Shown piece by piece: positions 23,937 to 33,493 of a stretch of DNA of 40,211 nt; position 1 is the first letter of the stretch; each line of letters opens with the position of its first letter. A model generated the notes under the pieces. It searched no databases. It had not been told where the DNA came from and was given only the letters and a program-made list of their open reading frames with translations. Source of the DNA: an uncultured Clostridium sp. (GTDB lineage: Bacteria > Bacillota > Clostridia > Lachnospirales > Lachnospiraceae); the NCBI GenBank assembly GCA_947575275.1, contig CANPMS010000020.1, forward strand, positions 1 to 40,211, read 5' to 3'. Made by a program: the position numbers and the translations under genes.

Positions 23937-24467
23937 TCAATCTCTGACCAGCTTTTTATCCTGCTCCATTTGCACGATTCGCTCTGTAATGTACGCCTCC
24001 ATATCTGCCTTGGGAATTCCCAGAGGAATCTCCAGCTCCGAATACAGATAATCCTCCGCCATACGAAGATAACGCTCATCGGTGGAGGTAATCTTTTTAC
24101 CCTGGGCGCTGCGCTCCTGTTTTCTCAGATAAAGGGTTTTAATAATCTGAATCCACTGACTGCAGTCACAGGAACGCATGCACTCCTTGTACTGCTCTTC
24201 CCTCTTTTTCTCATCCGTAATCCACAGCTCCCCAATCTTAGGAATCTGATCAATCAGTCTAACCGCCTCCTCCCGGCTCATAATCTTTCGCATCAACGTT
24301 TTCTGACCCTCCACCGGAGTAAATATTTTTCCTCCCTTCTGTCCAGACGGAATCAGTACATAATACAACCGGTCTCCTGGAATCCCCGCCATTTCCATGG
24401 TCGTAATATCTTCCACCCTGCACACACCGGACATTCCATAAATTACATAGTCGCCCTTCCCAAACAT
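23937..24467 (-). CDS. CarD-family transcription regulator
   Basis: 176 aa from ATG 24467, with AAGGA 9 nt upstream; TTG 24470 is the alternative. The N-terminal Tudor-like RNA polymerase interaction domain is clear (FGKGDYVIYGMSGVCRVEDI, then LYYVLIPSGQKGGKIFTPVE), followed by a helical DNA-binding part. Family members bind the RNA polymerase beta subunit and stabilise open promoters, or act in stress control. It lies downstream of pckA behind a terminator, so it probably has its own transcription signals in the 24471-24552 gap, though none is clear. Confidence 0.88.
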   Translation of the reverse strand: MFGKGDYVIYGMSGVCRVEDITTMEMAGIPGDRLYYVLIPSGQKGGKIFTPVEGQKTLMRKIMSREEAVRLIDQIPKIGELWITDEKKREEQYKECMRSCDCSQWIQIIKTLYLRKQERSAQGKKITSTDERYLRMAEDYLYSELEIPLGIPKADMEAYITERIVQMEQDKKLVRD

Positions 24468-24552
24468 CAAAACACATCCTTTTCTCTGCCAACTGCAGTT
24501 ACAATCTTAGTTTACCAGAAACATATCAACCGTGTCCTCCGCCCGAATCATA

Positions 24553-24591
24553 AAGAAAAGGCCGAACAGCGGGCTTTCTCCCACAGTCCGG
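24553..24591 (-). terminator. Intrinsic terminator of pckA
   Basis: A 12-nt imperfect stem, CCGGACTGTGGG with CCCGCTGTTCGG (minus strand, 24580-24591 and 24562-24573), with a 6-nt loop, is followed by CCTTTTCTTT. It lies 26 bp after the pckA stop. Confidence 0.75.
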
Positions 24592-24617
24592 TTCTTTTCT
24601 TCAGAATTATGTTTTTC

Positions 24618-26315
24618 CTATTTCAGCTCATCTACTACTTTCTGAATTGCAGCAAGTGCATCAGCAGGCAGTTTATCATAACCGCCCTTCTCAGTCTCGA
24701 ATGACTTAATTTCATTTACACGGTCATTCATACGAGCCTTCAGCTGGTTAGTGTAGCTCTTGTCGTTCATATCAGGAACGAAGCCTTCCCAATCCATAAT
24801 CTCTATATCGGAAAACGATCCCCACTTGTGGAAATCTGCCTTACCCTCAACGATCGCCTCCAAAATACCCAAAGTATCAGACGGCTTTACTTTCTTCCCC
24901 ATAAAATCGCCGGTGTTCACAATATAGCAGTCCACATCCTTCTCCTCAACCAGCTTTTTAAACTTCTCGTAGTCGTTGACCAGAGGATAGGTGCGGAACG
25001 GATTTGCATAGGGAACTACAACCAGCTTGTCAGGATCCACGCCCGGAGCAAGGCGTTCTGCAGAGGAACGCTTGGTGGCCAGGGTTGCACCCATAACAGA
25101 AGCCAAAGAAGCTCCTTTTAATTTCACAACCGGCGGAATCGTCGGATCCTTCATAATCCAGAAGATTGCATTAACCGGGGAATCAATCTTATCCACACGG
25201 TTCGGTGACCACAGCTTGGATTTGATTGCACGTCCGTTGCCATTACGAATATCCTCGGTTACCAGCTGAATCCTGCCATCCTCATCCAAAGTTGCGGAGC
25301 AGTTCTGGGCAGTCAACAGGTATTTATTATCTGCGCAGCCGGTAGGATAGTCTGAGGTCTTATCAAAATACGTTGGCTCCAGAGCAATGGAAGCGCAGGT
25401 ATCCGTATTAATAATAAACGCATCATCATGAAGCACCTTGATCTCATACTTGCCGTCATGCTTTGCGTGAGTCAGGGTAGACTTGCCAGAACCGGACAAA
25501 CCATATACGGACGCCACATACTTCTGACCATCTGCCAGAGTATACTCCTTCTGACCGCCATGACAGGAAGCATAACCGTTACGGTTTGCAATCGCCCAGG
25601 CCATGGTCAGCGTACCCTTCTTATGCTCGCCGAAATATCTCATACCCAGAATACATGCACAGTTCGTCTCGGTGTTAAAGTAACACAGTGTTTTCTTCTG
25701 AGGATCAGACAAGCAGTCTAACGATACGTTTGGTCTGTCGGAACCTGCCCACTGCGGGTCAGAGAAGATATAAATATCAGCTTCCCTGCCGTCACCTACC
25801 AGCTTGGAATTCTTATACATCTTCACATACTCATCAGACATATACTGGAAGTTCAGCATCCAGTTATACATAATATTCTCTTCGCCCTCCGGAATCAGAA
25901 GATGAGCCTTTACCATAAACTCCGGATCAAGACCTACGAACACCTCCGCATGGTACATCGTTTTCCAGCGGGACTCATAGACGGCGTCCATGGCGACCAG
26001 ATCCAGTGCATCACAGTCAACGCCGGGTTCTCCGGCAATGCGGCGCGCAGTTGCGTAACGTCCAGTGATGGCTCCATCATTAAACAAAAGAACCTTTGCG
26101 TCCTTTTCCAAGCCGAATTCCTCGCCTCTATATACCGGCATATCAGTCACGATTGTTCCCGGTGAATTCTTCGCCAGCTCATATGCTTCCTTTAATGTAT
26201 TAACTTTTATAACGTTGTTGCCGTAGAAAGCAGCTTCGATAATTGATCTTGTCTTGGAGAAACCAACCTTTCCTTTCCCAATCTCATTGATTGGATAGTA
26301 TGCTTTTGTTGCCAT
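24618..26315 (-). CDS. pckA: Phosphoenolpyruvate carboxykinase (ATP)
   Basis: 565 aa; AAGGAGG lies 8 nt before the ATG. The enzyme interconverts oxaloacetate plus ATP with PEP, CO2 and ADP; in fermenting gut Clostridia it may run in the carboxylating, ATP-forming direction. Motifs: kinase-1a P-loop [16 protein letters not shown] (about residues 270-285), the metal site HDDAFIINTDTCASIALEPTYFDKT, and the C-terminal PYANPFRTYPLVNDYEKF. Length is typical. It is monocistronic, with a candidate promoter at 26445-26475 giving a leader of about 120 nt and a terminator at 24553-24591. Confidence 0.94.
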   Translation of the reverse strand: MATKAYYPINEIGKGKVGFSKTRSIIEAAFYGNNVIKVNTLKEAYELAKNSPGTIVTDMPVYRGEEFGLEKDAKVLLFNDGAITGRYATARRIAGEPGVDCDALDLVAMDAVYESRWKTMYHAEVFVGLDPEFMVKAHLLIPEGEENIMYNWMLNFQYMSDEYVKMYKNSKLVGDGREADIYIFSDPQWAGSDRPNVSLDCLSDPQKKTLCYFNTETNCACILGMRYFGEHKKGTLTMAWAIANRNGYASCHGGQKEYTLADGQKYVASVYGLSGSGKSTLTHAKHDGKYEIKVLHDDAFIINTDTCASIALEPTYFDKTSDYPTGCADNKYLLTAQNCSATLDEDGRIQLVTEDIRNGNGRAIKSKLWSPNRVDKIDSPVNAIFWIMKDPTIPPVVKLKGASLASVMGATLATKRSSAERLAPGVDPDKLVVVPYANPFRTYPLVNDYEKFKKLVEEKDVDCYIVNTGDFMGKKVKPSDTLGILEAIVEGKADFHKWGSFSDIEIMDWEGFVPDMNDKSYTNQLKARMNDRVNEIKSFETEKGGYDKLPADALAAIQKVVDELK

Positions 26316-26444
26316 TTACGCATCCTCCTTAATCTAAAACTTCATTTTACGAAATTTGCTCTCATTATCTCATTTTGTAAATTAAAAGTCAATATTTGGA
26401 AATATAAAATATAAGAAAAAACAATGTATTCCATCAGGTTTCAA

Positions 26445-26475
26445 TTATATATACAGTATTTGCTATTCCTATCAA
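26445..26475 (-). promoter_or_regulatory. Candidate promoter of pckA
   Basis: TTGATA (26470-26475) precedes an overlapping run TATATATAAT on the minus strand, so that a -10 at 16-18 bp spacing is available. The interval 26316-26561 otherwise shows only AT-rich DNA and no gene. Confidence 0.4.
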
Positions 26476-26561
26476 AATTATGCAGTTCCGCCTGAAAGAC
26501 GTTTATTCTGCCCTTTTCTATAAAACAAAAATTTTTTATAAAGAAATGTACTTGCCACGCA

Positions 26562-27377
26562 TTATTTAAAAAATTCATGCCTGTCATGCTGAAATAAGTA
26601 TGTCAATCTCCTGTCAAACCAGCTCACATTATGAGCCTGGGAGCGTTCCCTGTTCATAAAATACAGCGCCCCCTGGGAGTAGTCCTCACCTGCCAGCGCC
26701 CGATTCACTGCTTCCACCGTCTTCTCCGTCACTTTACAGGAGTAAAGTCTGCCGTCATAAACCGGTGAAAACTGAGATTTCTGGTACACCACATCCGTGA
26801 TATTATTCGGGAATTCATTGCTCTTTACCCGATTGATAATCACATTCGCCACAAGGATTCTTCCTTTTGTATCACAGACTCCTGCCTCTGCCTCTACAAT
26901 TCGTTTAAAAAGTTCATAATCACTGTCTGAGTAAGAAATCACTGATGACGCATGAAGTGCCTCTTCCTTCTCTTTTCGTTCCTCCTTTGAAGCAATCCGC
27001 TGACGCTCTTCTTCCACCTGGCGGATTTCCTCTTTTGCCTCTTTTATTGCATCCCGCCTTGCCTGACGGGCTGCAAGCTCGTCCTGTACATTTTTAGCCA
27101 GCGTATTTCCCGCCAGCTGCTGCCCGGATTCTAAATCTTCAGTCACTTCCTCATCGCCGTCTGTCTCCCCTGGGAAGGTCTCCGCGTACGCAGTGAGCGC
27201 GCTACGCCCTCCTCCTGCAAAGCCCACAGAGGCAAAAGTCATCACAGCTACCACCACTGTTCCTGCCAAAATTACTGCAAATGAGCGGTACATACGTTTG
27301 GTCACGCTTACTGCCGGAGCAATAAACGCTTTCACAAAGCGGCAGACCGACTGAAGAAATGAGCATAATGGAAACAT
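26562..27377 (-). CDS. SleB-like cell-wall hydrolase (Hydrolase_2 family)
   Basis: 271 aa from ATG 27377, with GAGGAG 6 nt upstream. A membrane segment (SFAVILAGTVVVAVMTFASVGFAGG, about residues 36-60) is followed by an acidic linker, a strongly charged coiled coil (about 95-140, AARQARRDAIKEAKEEIRQV) and the hydrolase domain YELFKRIVEAEAGVCDTKGRILVANVIINRVKS, with QFSPVYDGR and AVNRALAGEDYSQGALYF. The last blocks are those of SleB, a spore cortex-lytic transglycosylase. The coiled-coil membrane form suggests a vegetative or sporulation-septum role rather than a germination enzyme, but this is inference. It has its own strong promoter (27488-27517). Confidence 0.88.
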   Translation of the reverse strand: MFPLCSFLQSVCRFVKAFIAPAVSVTKRMYRSFAVILAGTVVVAVMTFASVGFAGGGRSALTAYAETFPGETDGDEEVTEDLESGQQLAGNTLAKNVQDELAARQARRDAIKEAKEEIRQVEEERQRIASKEERKEKEEALHASSVISYSDSDYELFKRIVEAEAGVCDTKGRILVANVIINRVKSNEFPNNITDVVYQKSQFSPVYDGRLYSCKVTEKTVEAVNRALAGEDYSQGALYFMNRERSQAHNVSWFDRRLTYLFQHDRHEFFK

Positions 27378-27487
27378 ACAATACTCCTCTCTTCTTCTCA
27401 AAATAGGATATTCCCAAAAAAACCCTCAAATTCTGTCGAAAGTGGGGTATAAATCCTAAAATTACCCATTTTTTGTTAACAACCGCT

Positions 27488-27517
27488 ATTATAGTGGGGA
27501 GATTTGAAAAATGTCAA
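27488..27517 (-). promoter_or_regulatory. Promoter of the SleB-like gene
   Basis: TTGACA (27512-27517), 18-bp spacer and TATAAT (27488-27493) on the minus strand, both perfect hexamers. The predicted leader is about 105 nt. The remaining 27518-27675 is very AT-rich and shows no gene. Confidence 0.8.
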
Positions 27518-27675
27518 TAAGAGACTGGCATTTTTGTGATATATGACTTCCTGTTTTTCATGCTGTTATTTTGTTTTGTATCTTTTATCTAATTTTTAGA
27601 CCTGTTTATTGGTAAATTTTATAATATTGGCTCATGGTTTTGTTACATAAATATTAAATTTTTGTTAAAAATAAC

Positions 27676-27718
27676 AACATAAAACAAGAGTCGAACCACG
27701 TCGACCCTGTTTTATGTT
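27676..27718 (-). terminator. Terminator of the leu-type operon
   Basis: AACATAAAACA (27676-27686) pairs with TGTTTTATGTT (27708-27718), with an inner GTCGA/TCGAC stem (27690-27694 and 27701-27705). On the minus strand it is followed by GTTATTTTTAAC. It stands 46 bp after the leuC-type stop at 27765. Confidence 0.8.
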
Positions 27719-27764
27719 AACTATTATTTTCCAGTTTCGGATATGTCCGTTCTGTATGCTCCTT

Positions 27765-29018
27765 CTATCCTGCCTGACAGGACGTAATTCGCCCCGCCGC
27801 CGCACATGCTGCAGCCGTGGCGGGAGAAGCAAGATAAATTTCCACCTTGGCAGTTCCCATACGCCCCAGAAAATTCCTGTTATTGGTGGCTACCACCCTC
27901 TCACCATCGCTTAGAATCCCTCCGGTCCGACCGCAGCACAATCCGCAGCCGGGATGAGTCAGAATTGCCCCCGCCTCCACAAGCGTTCTGATGGCGCCGC
28001 ATTTGACCGCCTCCTCATACACCTTGCGGCTGGCTGGCGTCACAATCAGCTTCACAAAGGGGGACACTTTCTTTCCCTCAAGCACTTTCGCTGCCGCCTT
28101 CAAATCCTCGAGACGCCCGTTGGTGCAGGAACCGATAAACACCTGATCAATCACCGTTCCCTCCAGTTCACTGACATTCCGAATTTTATCTACCTGGGAC
28201 GGGCATGCCATCACCGGTACAAAATCCTCCGCTTGATATCGGAGTGTGTGGAGATACCCGGCATCGTTGTCACCTGTAAGTCCTTTCTGAAACTCATCCA
28301 GGGTAATTTCACAGTATTCCGCAGTCTTCTTGTCAGGAGTGAACAGTGCACATTTAGCTCCTGCCTCAATCGCCATATTTGCCATGGTCATGCGGCTTGA
28401 CACACTCATGCTTTCCACGGCGGAACCGCAGAACTCCAAAGCCCGGTAGGTAGCCCCATCCGCGCCCAAATCCCCAATCAGCCGGAGAATAATATCCTTT
28501 GACATTACACCCTCCGGAAGCTCGCCGTCAATTACCACCTGAATGGTCTCGGGCACCTTGACCCAGAGTGTTCCCGTTCCGAGGATTGCCGCCATCTCCG
28601 TGTATCCAATCCCGGTAGAAAACGCACCTACACAACCGTAGGTGGTGGTATGGCTGTCGGTTCCAAATACCACATGCCCCGGCTTCACATACCCCGCCTC
28701 TGTCATAAGCTGATGGCAGATGCCATCACTGCGGTGAACATTCTTAATTCCATACTTCTTAGCAAACATATCTCCTATCTGGAAATGTCTGACATCATCC
28801 TGCTGGCTGGCAGGAACCAGATGGTCATAAATCAGCACCACCTTATCTGGATCCCATACCTTTTGAAACCCCATCTCCTCAAATTTATCTACAATAAAAG
28901 GAATCATAATATCGTCCAGCATCACCCGATCCACATTCACTGTCACAATGTCACCCGGCTTCACAGATGATGCTCCTATATTATGGGAGATGATTTTTTC
29001 TATAATTGTCTGTCCCAT
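27765..29018 (-). CDS. LeuC-type dehydratase large subunit, copy 1
   Basis: 417 aa from ATG 29018 with AGAGGAG 8 nt upstream; the frame is open to 29039. It belongs to the aconitase superfamily, short (archaeal/clostridial) LeuC type. The three 4Fe-4S ligands are present: C in FIGSCTNGR and the C-x2-C of GCGLCCGRTGG. Other motifs are DHLVPAS, GICHQLMTE, FGTDSHTTTYGC and NRNFLGRMG. It pairs with the leuD-type gene at 29036-29524. A second large subunit lies upstream (29537-30790) and is clearly diverged, so the two pairs probably act on different malate derivatives. One is likely 3-isopropylmalate dehydratase (leucine synthesis); the other could be a dimethylmalate, citramalate or homocitrate type enzyme. 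The sequence does not decide which. Confidence 0.87.
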   Translation of the reverse strand: MGQTIIEKIISHNIGASSVKPGDIVTVNVDRVMLDDIMIPFIVDKFEEMGFQKVWDPDKVVLIYDHLVPASQQDDVRHFQIGDMFAKKYGIKNVHRSDGICHQLMTEAGYVKPGHVVFGTDSHTTTYGCVGAFSTGIGYTEMAAILGTGTLWVKVPETIQVVIDGELPEGVMSKDIILRLIGDLGADGATYRALEFCGSAVESMSVSSRMTMANMAIEAGAKCALFTPDKKTAEYCEITLDEFQKGLTGDNDAGYLHTLRYQAEDFVPVMACPSQVDKIRNVSELEGTVIDQVFIGSCTNGRLEDLKAAAKVLEGKKVSPFVKLIVTPASRKVYEEAVKCGAIRTLVEAGAILTHPGCGLCCGRTGGILSDGERVVATNNRNFLGRMGTAKVEIYLASPATAAACAAAGRITSCQAG

Positions 29019-29035
29019 TTTTCTATCTCCTCTTT

Positions 29036-29524
29036 TCAAAGCCCGTTGCGCTTTCTCATTGCCTGCACCAGACCGCCTGCATGAATAATCTCCACCAGGT
29101 TTTCCGGCAGGGCGGCAATCGGATAGCTCGTCCCCCTGTGAACCACAGACTGGTTGACTGTTACAGTAATTGTATCACCTTCCTGCACTGCTTCGTGCAG
29201 CGCCGGCTGCTCCAGCAAAAGAAGCCCGTTATTCAGCGCATTGCGGTAAAAAATCCGCGCAAAGGATTTTGCCACAATACACCGGATCCCCAATGCCTTA
29301 ATTACCTCCGGAGCCTGTTCCCTGGATGAGCCACAGCCAAAATTCTTACCTGCCACAATCATATCACCAGGACAAATCTTTGCTGCCAGCTCCGACCGCA
29401 GAGGGGAGAAGGCATACTGTTTCATACGATCTATGGTCTTAAAAGCCAGGTACTCAGTAGGGATAATAATATCCGTATCAATATCATCCCCCAAAACCCA
29501 TACCTTTCCGTTAAACTGTTCCAT
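29036..29524 (-). CDS. LeuD-type dehydratase small subunit, copy 1
   Basis: 162 aa. Small swivelling domain of an aconitase-type isomerase: WVLGDDIDTDIIIPTEYL, then NFGCGSSREQAPEVIKALG and SFARIFYRNALNNGLLLLE. The substrate loop after the conserved Tyr-Leu reads YLAFKT, unlike the YL[RN]T-like loop of ordinary LeuD, and unlike the YLLLPT of copy 2, so substrate range is open. It stops 17 bp before the copy-1 large subunit start and is preceded by GAGGGGG 6 nt before its ATG. Confidence 0.87.
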   Translation of the reverse strand: MEQFNGKVWVLGDDIDTDIIIPTEYLAFKTIDRMKQYAFSPLRSELAAKICPGDMIVAGKNFGCGSSREQAPEVIKALGIRCIVAKSFARIFYRNALNNGLLLLEQPALHEAVQEGDTITVTVNQSVVHRGTSYPIAALPENLVEIIHAGGLVQAMRKRNGL

Positions 29525-29536
29525 TCTTTACCCCCT

Positions 29537-30790
29537 CTAATCCAGCATATCCACAGTGCAGATTTCTCCCTTGACGGCAGATGCTGCCACCGTTGCCGCA
29601 GAAGCAAGGTACACCTTGGAGCTGGGATGACCGGCACGCCCCTTAAAATTACGGGTTCCAGTGCTAATCAAAACCTCATTTTCGCCGATTACCCCCTGGC
29701 AGCTCCCCCAGCAGACACTGCAGTTGGGATTCATAACAACCGCGCCGCTCTCCATAAAAGTATCAATCAGCCCCTCTTCCATAGCCTGGAGATAAACCTC
29801 CCGGCTTGCGGGCACCACCAGAAATCTTACATGGTCAGAGACCTTCCTTCCCTTTAAAACAGCAGCCCCTGCCCTCATTTCATCAATCCGCCCGTTGTTA
29901 CAGGAACCCAAAAACGCCTCATCAATATGTACGCCGCAGACCTCCTTCACAGACACCACATCATCCACAAAATCGGGCCTTGCCGCCACCGGCTCAATCA
30001 TTCCAAGATCAAAGGTATACTCCCTGACATATACTGCATCGGAATCACTGTGGAACACCGCCTTTGGCTCCCTGCCTCTCTCTTTCAAATAAGCCAGCGC
30101 AATCTCGTCTGCCTCAAAAATTGCAGTTTTCGCACCTGCTTCCACTGCCAGATTACAGAGCACCATACGGTCATTGACACTCAGGCTCTTTGTTCCCTCT
30201 CCTGTAAACTCCATTACCTGGTAACTGACGCCACTGGCGCCAATCTCTCCAATAATCGTCAACATCAAGTCCCGCGGGTACACACCCTCTCTCAGTTTCC
30301 CTACCAGGTTAAACTTCACTGTCTCGGGAACAAGCACCCAGGAACTTCCGGTCACCATGCCATAAAGCAGATCGGTACAGCCCACACCGGTTCCAAACGC
30401 CCCCAGCGCCCCGTAAGTGCAGGTGTGGCTGTCCGCTCCGAAAATCAACTCTCCGGGCCGGACATAATGCTCCATCATAAGCTGATGGCAGATGCCCTGA
30501 CCTTCCCAGAAATCAATTCCGTGCTCTCTGGCAAAATCCCTCATTTTCTTCTGGGAAGCGGCAGTCTTGGGACTGTCAGCAGGAACATTGTGATCTATGA
30601 TGAATACCATTTTCTTCGGGTCTGCCACCCGTGGGTTCTTCAGTTTGTTATAATACATATCCACAGTCAGATGGGTAGTTCCGTCATTACTCATCATACG
30701 ATCCAGATTCACTGTATGAATATCTCCCGCCCTGACCTCCGGCACACCGGCCGCAAGGGCAATAATCTTCTCTGCTATTGTCATTCCCAT
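29537..30790 (-). CDS. LeuC-type dehydratase large subunit, copy 2
   Basis: 417 aa, with AGGAGG 8 nt before the ATG. Iron-sulfur ligands are C in FLGSCNNGR and C-x2-C in NCSVCWGSCQG. Other motifs: MVFIIDHNVPADSPKTA, GICHQLMMEH, FGADSHTCTYGALGAFGTGVGCTD and GTRNFKGRAG. It pairs with the leuD-type gene directly upstream at 30794-31276 (3-bp gap). The ligand region (NPNCSVCWGSCQG) differs from that of copy 1 (HPGCGLCCGRTGG), again pointing to two enzymes rather than a recent duplication. It lies closest to the regulated promoter. Confidence 0.87.
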   Translation of the reverse strand: MGMTIAEKIIALAAGVPEVRAGDIHTVNLDRMMSNDGTTHLTVDMYYNKLKNPRVADPKKMVFIIDHNVPADSPKTAASQKKMRDFAREHGIDFWEGQGICHQLMMEHYVRPGELIFGADSHTCTYGALGAFGTGVGCTDLLYGMVTGSSWVLVPETVKFNLVGKLREGVYPRDLMLTIIGEIGASGVSYQVMEFTGEGTKSLSVNDRMVLCNLAVEAGAKTAIFEADEIALAYLKERGREPKAVFHSDSDAVYVREYTFDLGMIEPVAARPDFVDDVVSVKEVCGVHIDEAFLGSCNNGRIDEMRAGAAVLKGRKVSDHVRFLVVPASREVYLQAMEEGLIDTFMESGAVVMNPNCSVCWGSCQGVIGENEVLISTGTRNFKGRAGHPSSKVYLASAATVAASAVKGEICTVDMLD

Positions 30791-30793
30791 ACT

Positions 30794-31276
30794 CTACGCC
30801 TCCTTTTTATTCAGTGATGCAATCAGCCCGCCTTCGCTCAAGATATTCTGCATATATTCCGGCAGCTTTGTACAGGAGTAAGAAACACCATTCGCCTTTG
30901 CCGCCCCCTCACTCAGAGACAAGTCCATCTCATCCCCCGTCCTCACTGCCTCCGGCAGCTCCTTACAGACAACCACCGGAAGCCCGATATTGATAGCGTT
31001 GCGATAGAAAATACGCGCAAAGGATTTTGCCACCACCGCCTGTACTCCCAGCGCTTTCAAAACACTGGGCGCCTGCTCTCTGGAAGAACCACATCCGAAA
31101 TTCTCACCTCCGACCACATAGTCCCCCGGCTTCAGCTTCTTTGGAAAATCCGGATCCAGAGACTCAAAGGTATGCTCTTTCATCTCGTCAATGGTCGGAA
31201 GAAGAAGATACTGGGACGCAATAATCTGATCCGTATCCAGATCATCATGGAATTTAAAAATCTTACCCACAGACAT
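30794..31276 (-). CDS. LeuD-type dehydratase small subunit, copy 2
   Basis: 160 aa, first gene of the operon, with AGGAGG 5 nt before the ATG. Conserved: KFHDDLDTDQIIASQYL, NFGCGSSREQAPSVLKALG and SFARIFYRNAINIGLPVV. The substrate loop reads YLLLPT. Transcription comes from the promoter at 31330-31359 next to a 20-bp palindrome, opposite a LysR-type regulator gene. Confidence 0.87.
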   Translation of the reverse strand: MSVGKIFKFHDDLDTDQIIASQYLLLPTIDEMKEHTFESLDPDFPKKLKPGDYVVGGENFGCGSSREQAPSVLKALGVQAVVAKSFARIFYRNAINIGLPVVVCKELPEAVRTGDEMDLSLSEGAAKANGVSYSCTKLPEYMQNILSEGGLIASLNKKEA

Positions 31277-31325
31277 ATTATCCTCCTGTCACCCCGCAAA
31301 TGCAGAGACAATTTTCATTCATTGA

Positions 31326-31354
31326 TTGTATTATATCATCTCTCCCGTTATAAT
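31326..31354 (+). promoter_or_regulatory. Promoter of the LysR-type regulator
   Basis: TTGTAT (31326-31331), 17-bp spacer and TATAAT (31349-31354) on the plus strand. It overlaps the leu-type promoter on the other strand almost completely, so the two polymerases should compete. The predicted start is next to the palindrome at 31363-31382, fitting autorepression. Confidence 0.65.
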
Positions 31355-31359
31355 AACAA
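31330..31359 (-). promoter_or_regulatory. Promoter of the leuD-leuC type operon
   Basis: TTGTTA (31354-31359), 18-bp spacer and TATAAT (31330-31335) on the minus strand. The leader is about 45 nt, too short for a T-box or peptide attenuator. The palindrome at 31363-31382 lies just upstream of the -35, the usual place for an activating LysR-type protein. Confidence 0.65.
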
Positions 31360-31362
31360 TAG

Positions 31363-31382
31363 ATAATAATCATGATTATTAT
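31363..31382. promoter_or_regulatory. Perfect 20-bp palindrome, likely LysR-family operator
   Basis: ATAATAATCATGATTATTAT is fully self-complementary. It lies between the divergent regulator and dehydratase genes, beside both promoters, and contains T-N11-A type spacing expected of LysR-family boxes. Confidence 0.75.
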
Positions 31383-31420
31383 AACAGACAGTTATGTACA
31401 CAGACAGGAGCATGATGTTT

Positions 31421-32308
31421 ATGGAGCAAAATCTATCACAGTACCGAATCTTCTACGCCGTAGCAAAGGCAGGTAATATTTCCCGGGCTGCAAAGGAGCT
31501 GTATATCAGTCAGCCGGCAATCAGCAAATCCATAAGCAAGCTGGAGGACGGCCTGAATACCACGCTCTTTACCCGGAACTCCCGTGGAGTGCAGCTCACC
31601 GAGGAGGGACAGATACTCTTTGAGCACACTCGTGCCGCATTTGAGGAACTGTCCCTTGGTGAGCAGGAGCTTAAGCGCATTCAGGAATTTAACCTGGGAC
31701 ATATCCGCATTGGGGTCAGCAATACCCTCTGCCGGTTTATTATGGTCGATTATTTAAAGGGCTTTATCCAGCAGTTTCCTCACATTAAAATTACCATTGA
31801 AAGCCAGTCCAGCGCCCATACCATATCCATGCTGGAACAGCAGCGCATCGACGTTGGACTGGTGGCAGAACCAAAACCCCAGAAAAACCTGGTTTTCCTT
31901 CCCATTATGAATATTGAGGACATCTTTGCAGCCACTCCCCAATATCTGGAAAACTTAAAACTGCGTGAGGGTGATGAAGCCGATATATTTCACTCCGGCA
32001 ATATCATGCTGCTGGATAAGAACAATATCACCAGGAACTATATCGACAATTACATGAGTATCAATCACATTTTGGCCAACAATCTTCTTGAGGTCACCAC
32101 AATGGATCTGCTGATTGAATTTGCGCGGATTGGAATGGGCATCGGCTGTGTCATCAAAGAATTTGTAGAAGAAGATTTAAAGAGCGGGAGGCTCGTCCAG
32201 CTAAAGCTGGATACCCCCATTCACAAACGCACTGTGGGCTTTGCCTATCATGCCAACCGAACCTGTCGGGCGTTAAATACCTTTCTATCATTCTGCCGCC
32301 ACCGCTGA
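31421..32308 (+). CDS. LysR-family transcriptional regulator
   Basis: 295 aa from ATG 31421 (MEQNLSQYRIFYAVAKAGNI); AGGAG lies 10 nt upstream, and ATG codons at 31412 and 31415 are alternatives. The winged helix-turn-helix is ISRAAKELYISQPAISKSISKLE (about residues 20-42), followed by the linker helix and a periplasmic-binding-like effector domain (HIRIGVSNTLCRFIMVDYLKGF onward). It is divergent from the double leuD-leuC operon and next to a 20-bp palindrome, so it probably activates that operon in response to a pathway intermediate and represses itself. Which intermediate it senses cannot be read. Terminator at 32363-32398. Confidence 0.92.
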   Translation: MEQNLSQYRIFYAVAKAGNISRAAKELYISQPAISKSISKLEDGLNTTLFTRNSRGVQLTEEGQILFEHTRAAFEELSLGEQELKRIQEFNLGHIRIGVSNTLCRFIMVDYLKGFIQQFPHIKITIESQSSAHTISMLEQQRIDVGLVAEPKPQKNLVFLPIMNIEDIFAATPQYLENLKLREGDEADIFHSGNIMLLDKNNITRNYIDNYMSINHILANNLLEVTTMDLLIEFARIGMGIGCVIKEFVEEDLKSGRLVQLKLDTPIHKRTVGFAYHANRTCRALNTFLSFCRHR

Positions 32309-32362
32309 TTCCAAATCGGAATAAAGAGTCTGATATGACTGACTTCCTTATAGAAGAAAAAC

Positions 32363-32398
32363 AGCCCCTGAAAGAAACAACCGTTTCCTTCAGGGGCT
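32363..32398. terminator. Bidirectional terminator between the LysR gene and ilvC
   Basis: AGCCCCTGAA-A-GAAAC and GTTTC-C-TTCAGGGGCT form a 15-pair stem with one mismatch and a 4-nt loop. TATTTTCTTTG follows on the plus strand and GTTTTTCTTC on the minus strand, so it serves both convergent genes. Confidence 0.88.
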
Positions 32399-32413
32399 TA
32401 TTTTCTTTGCTGT

Positions 32414-33445
<1,032 letters not shown>

Positions 33446-33493
33446 TCAAGCATCCTTCCTATGTAGGTTTTTTACAATTATTCATACCTTCAG

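Noticed and set aside
29537..30790. Recent tandem duplication of leuCD
   Set aside because: The two large subunits differ strongly around cluster and substrate motifs, so the pairs are old paralogues.
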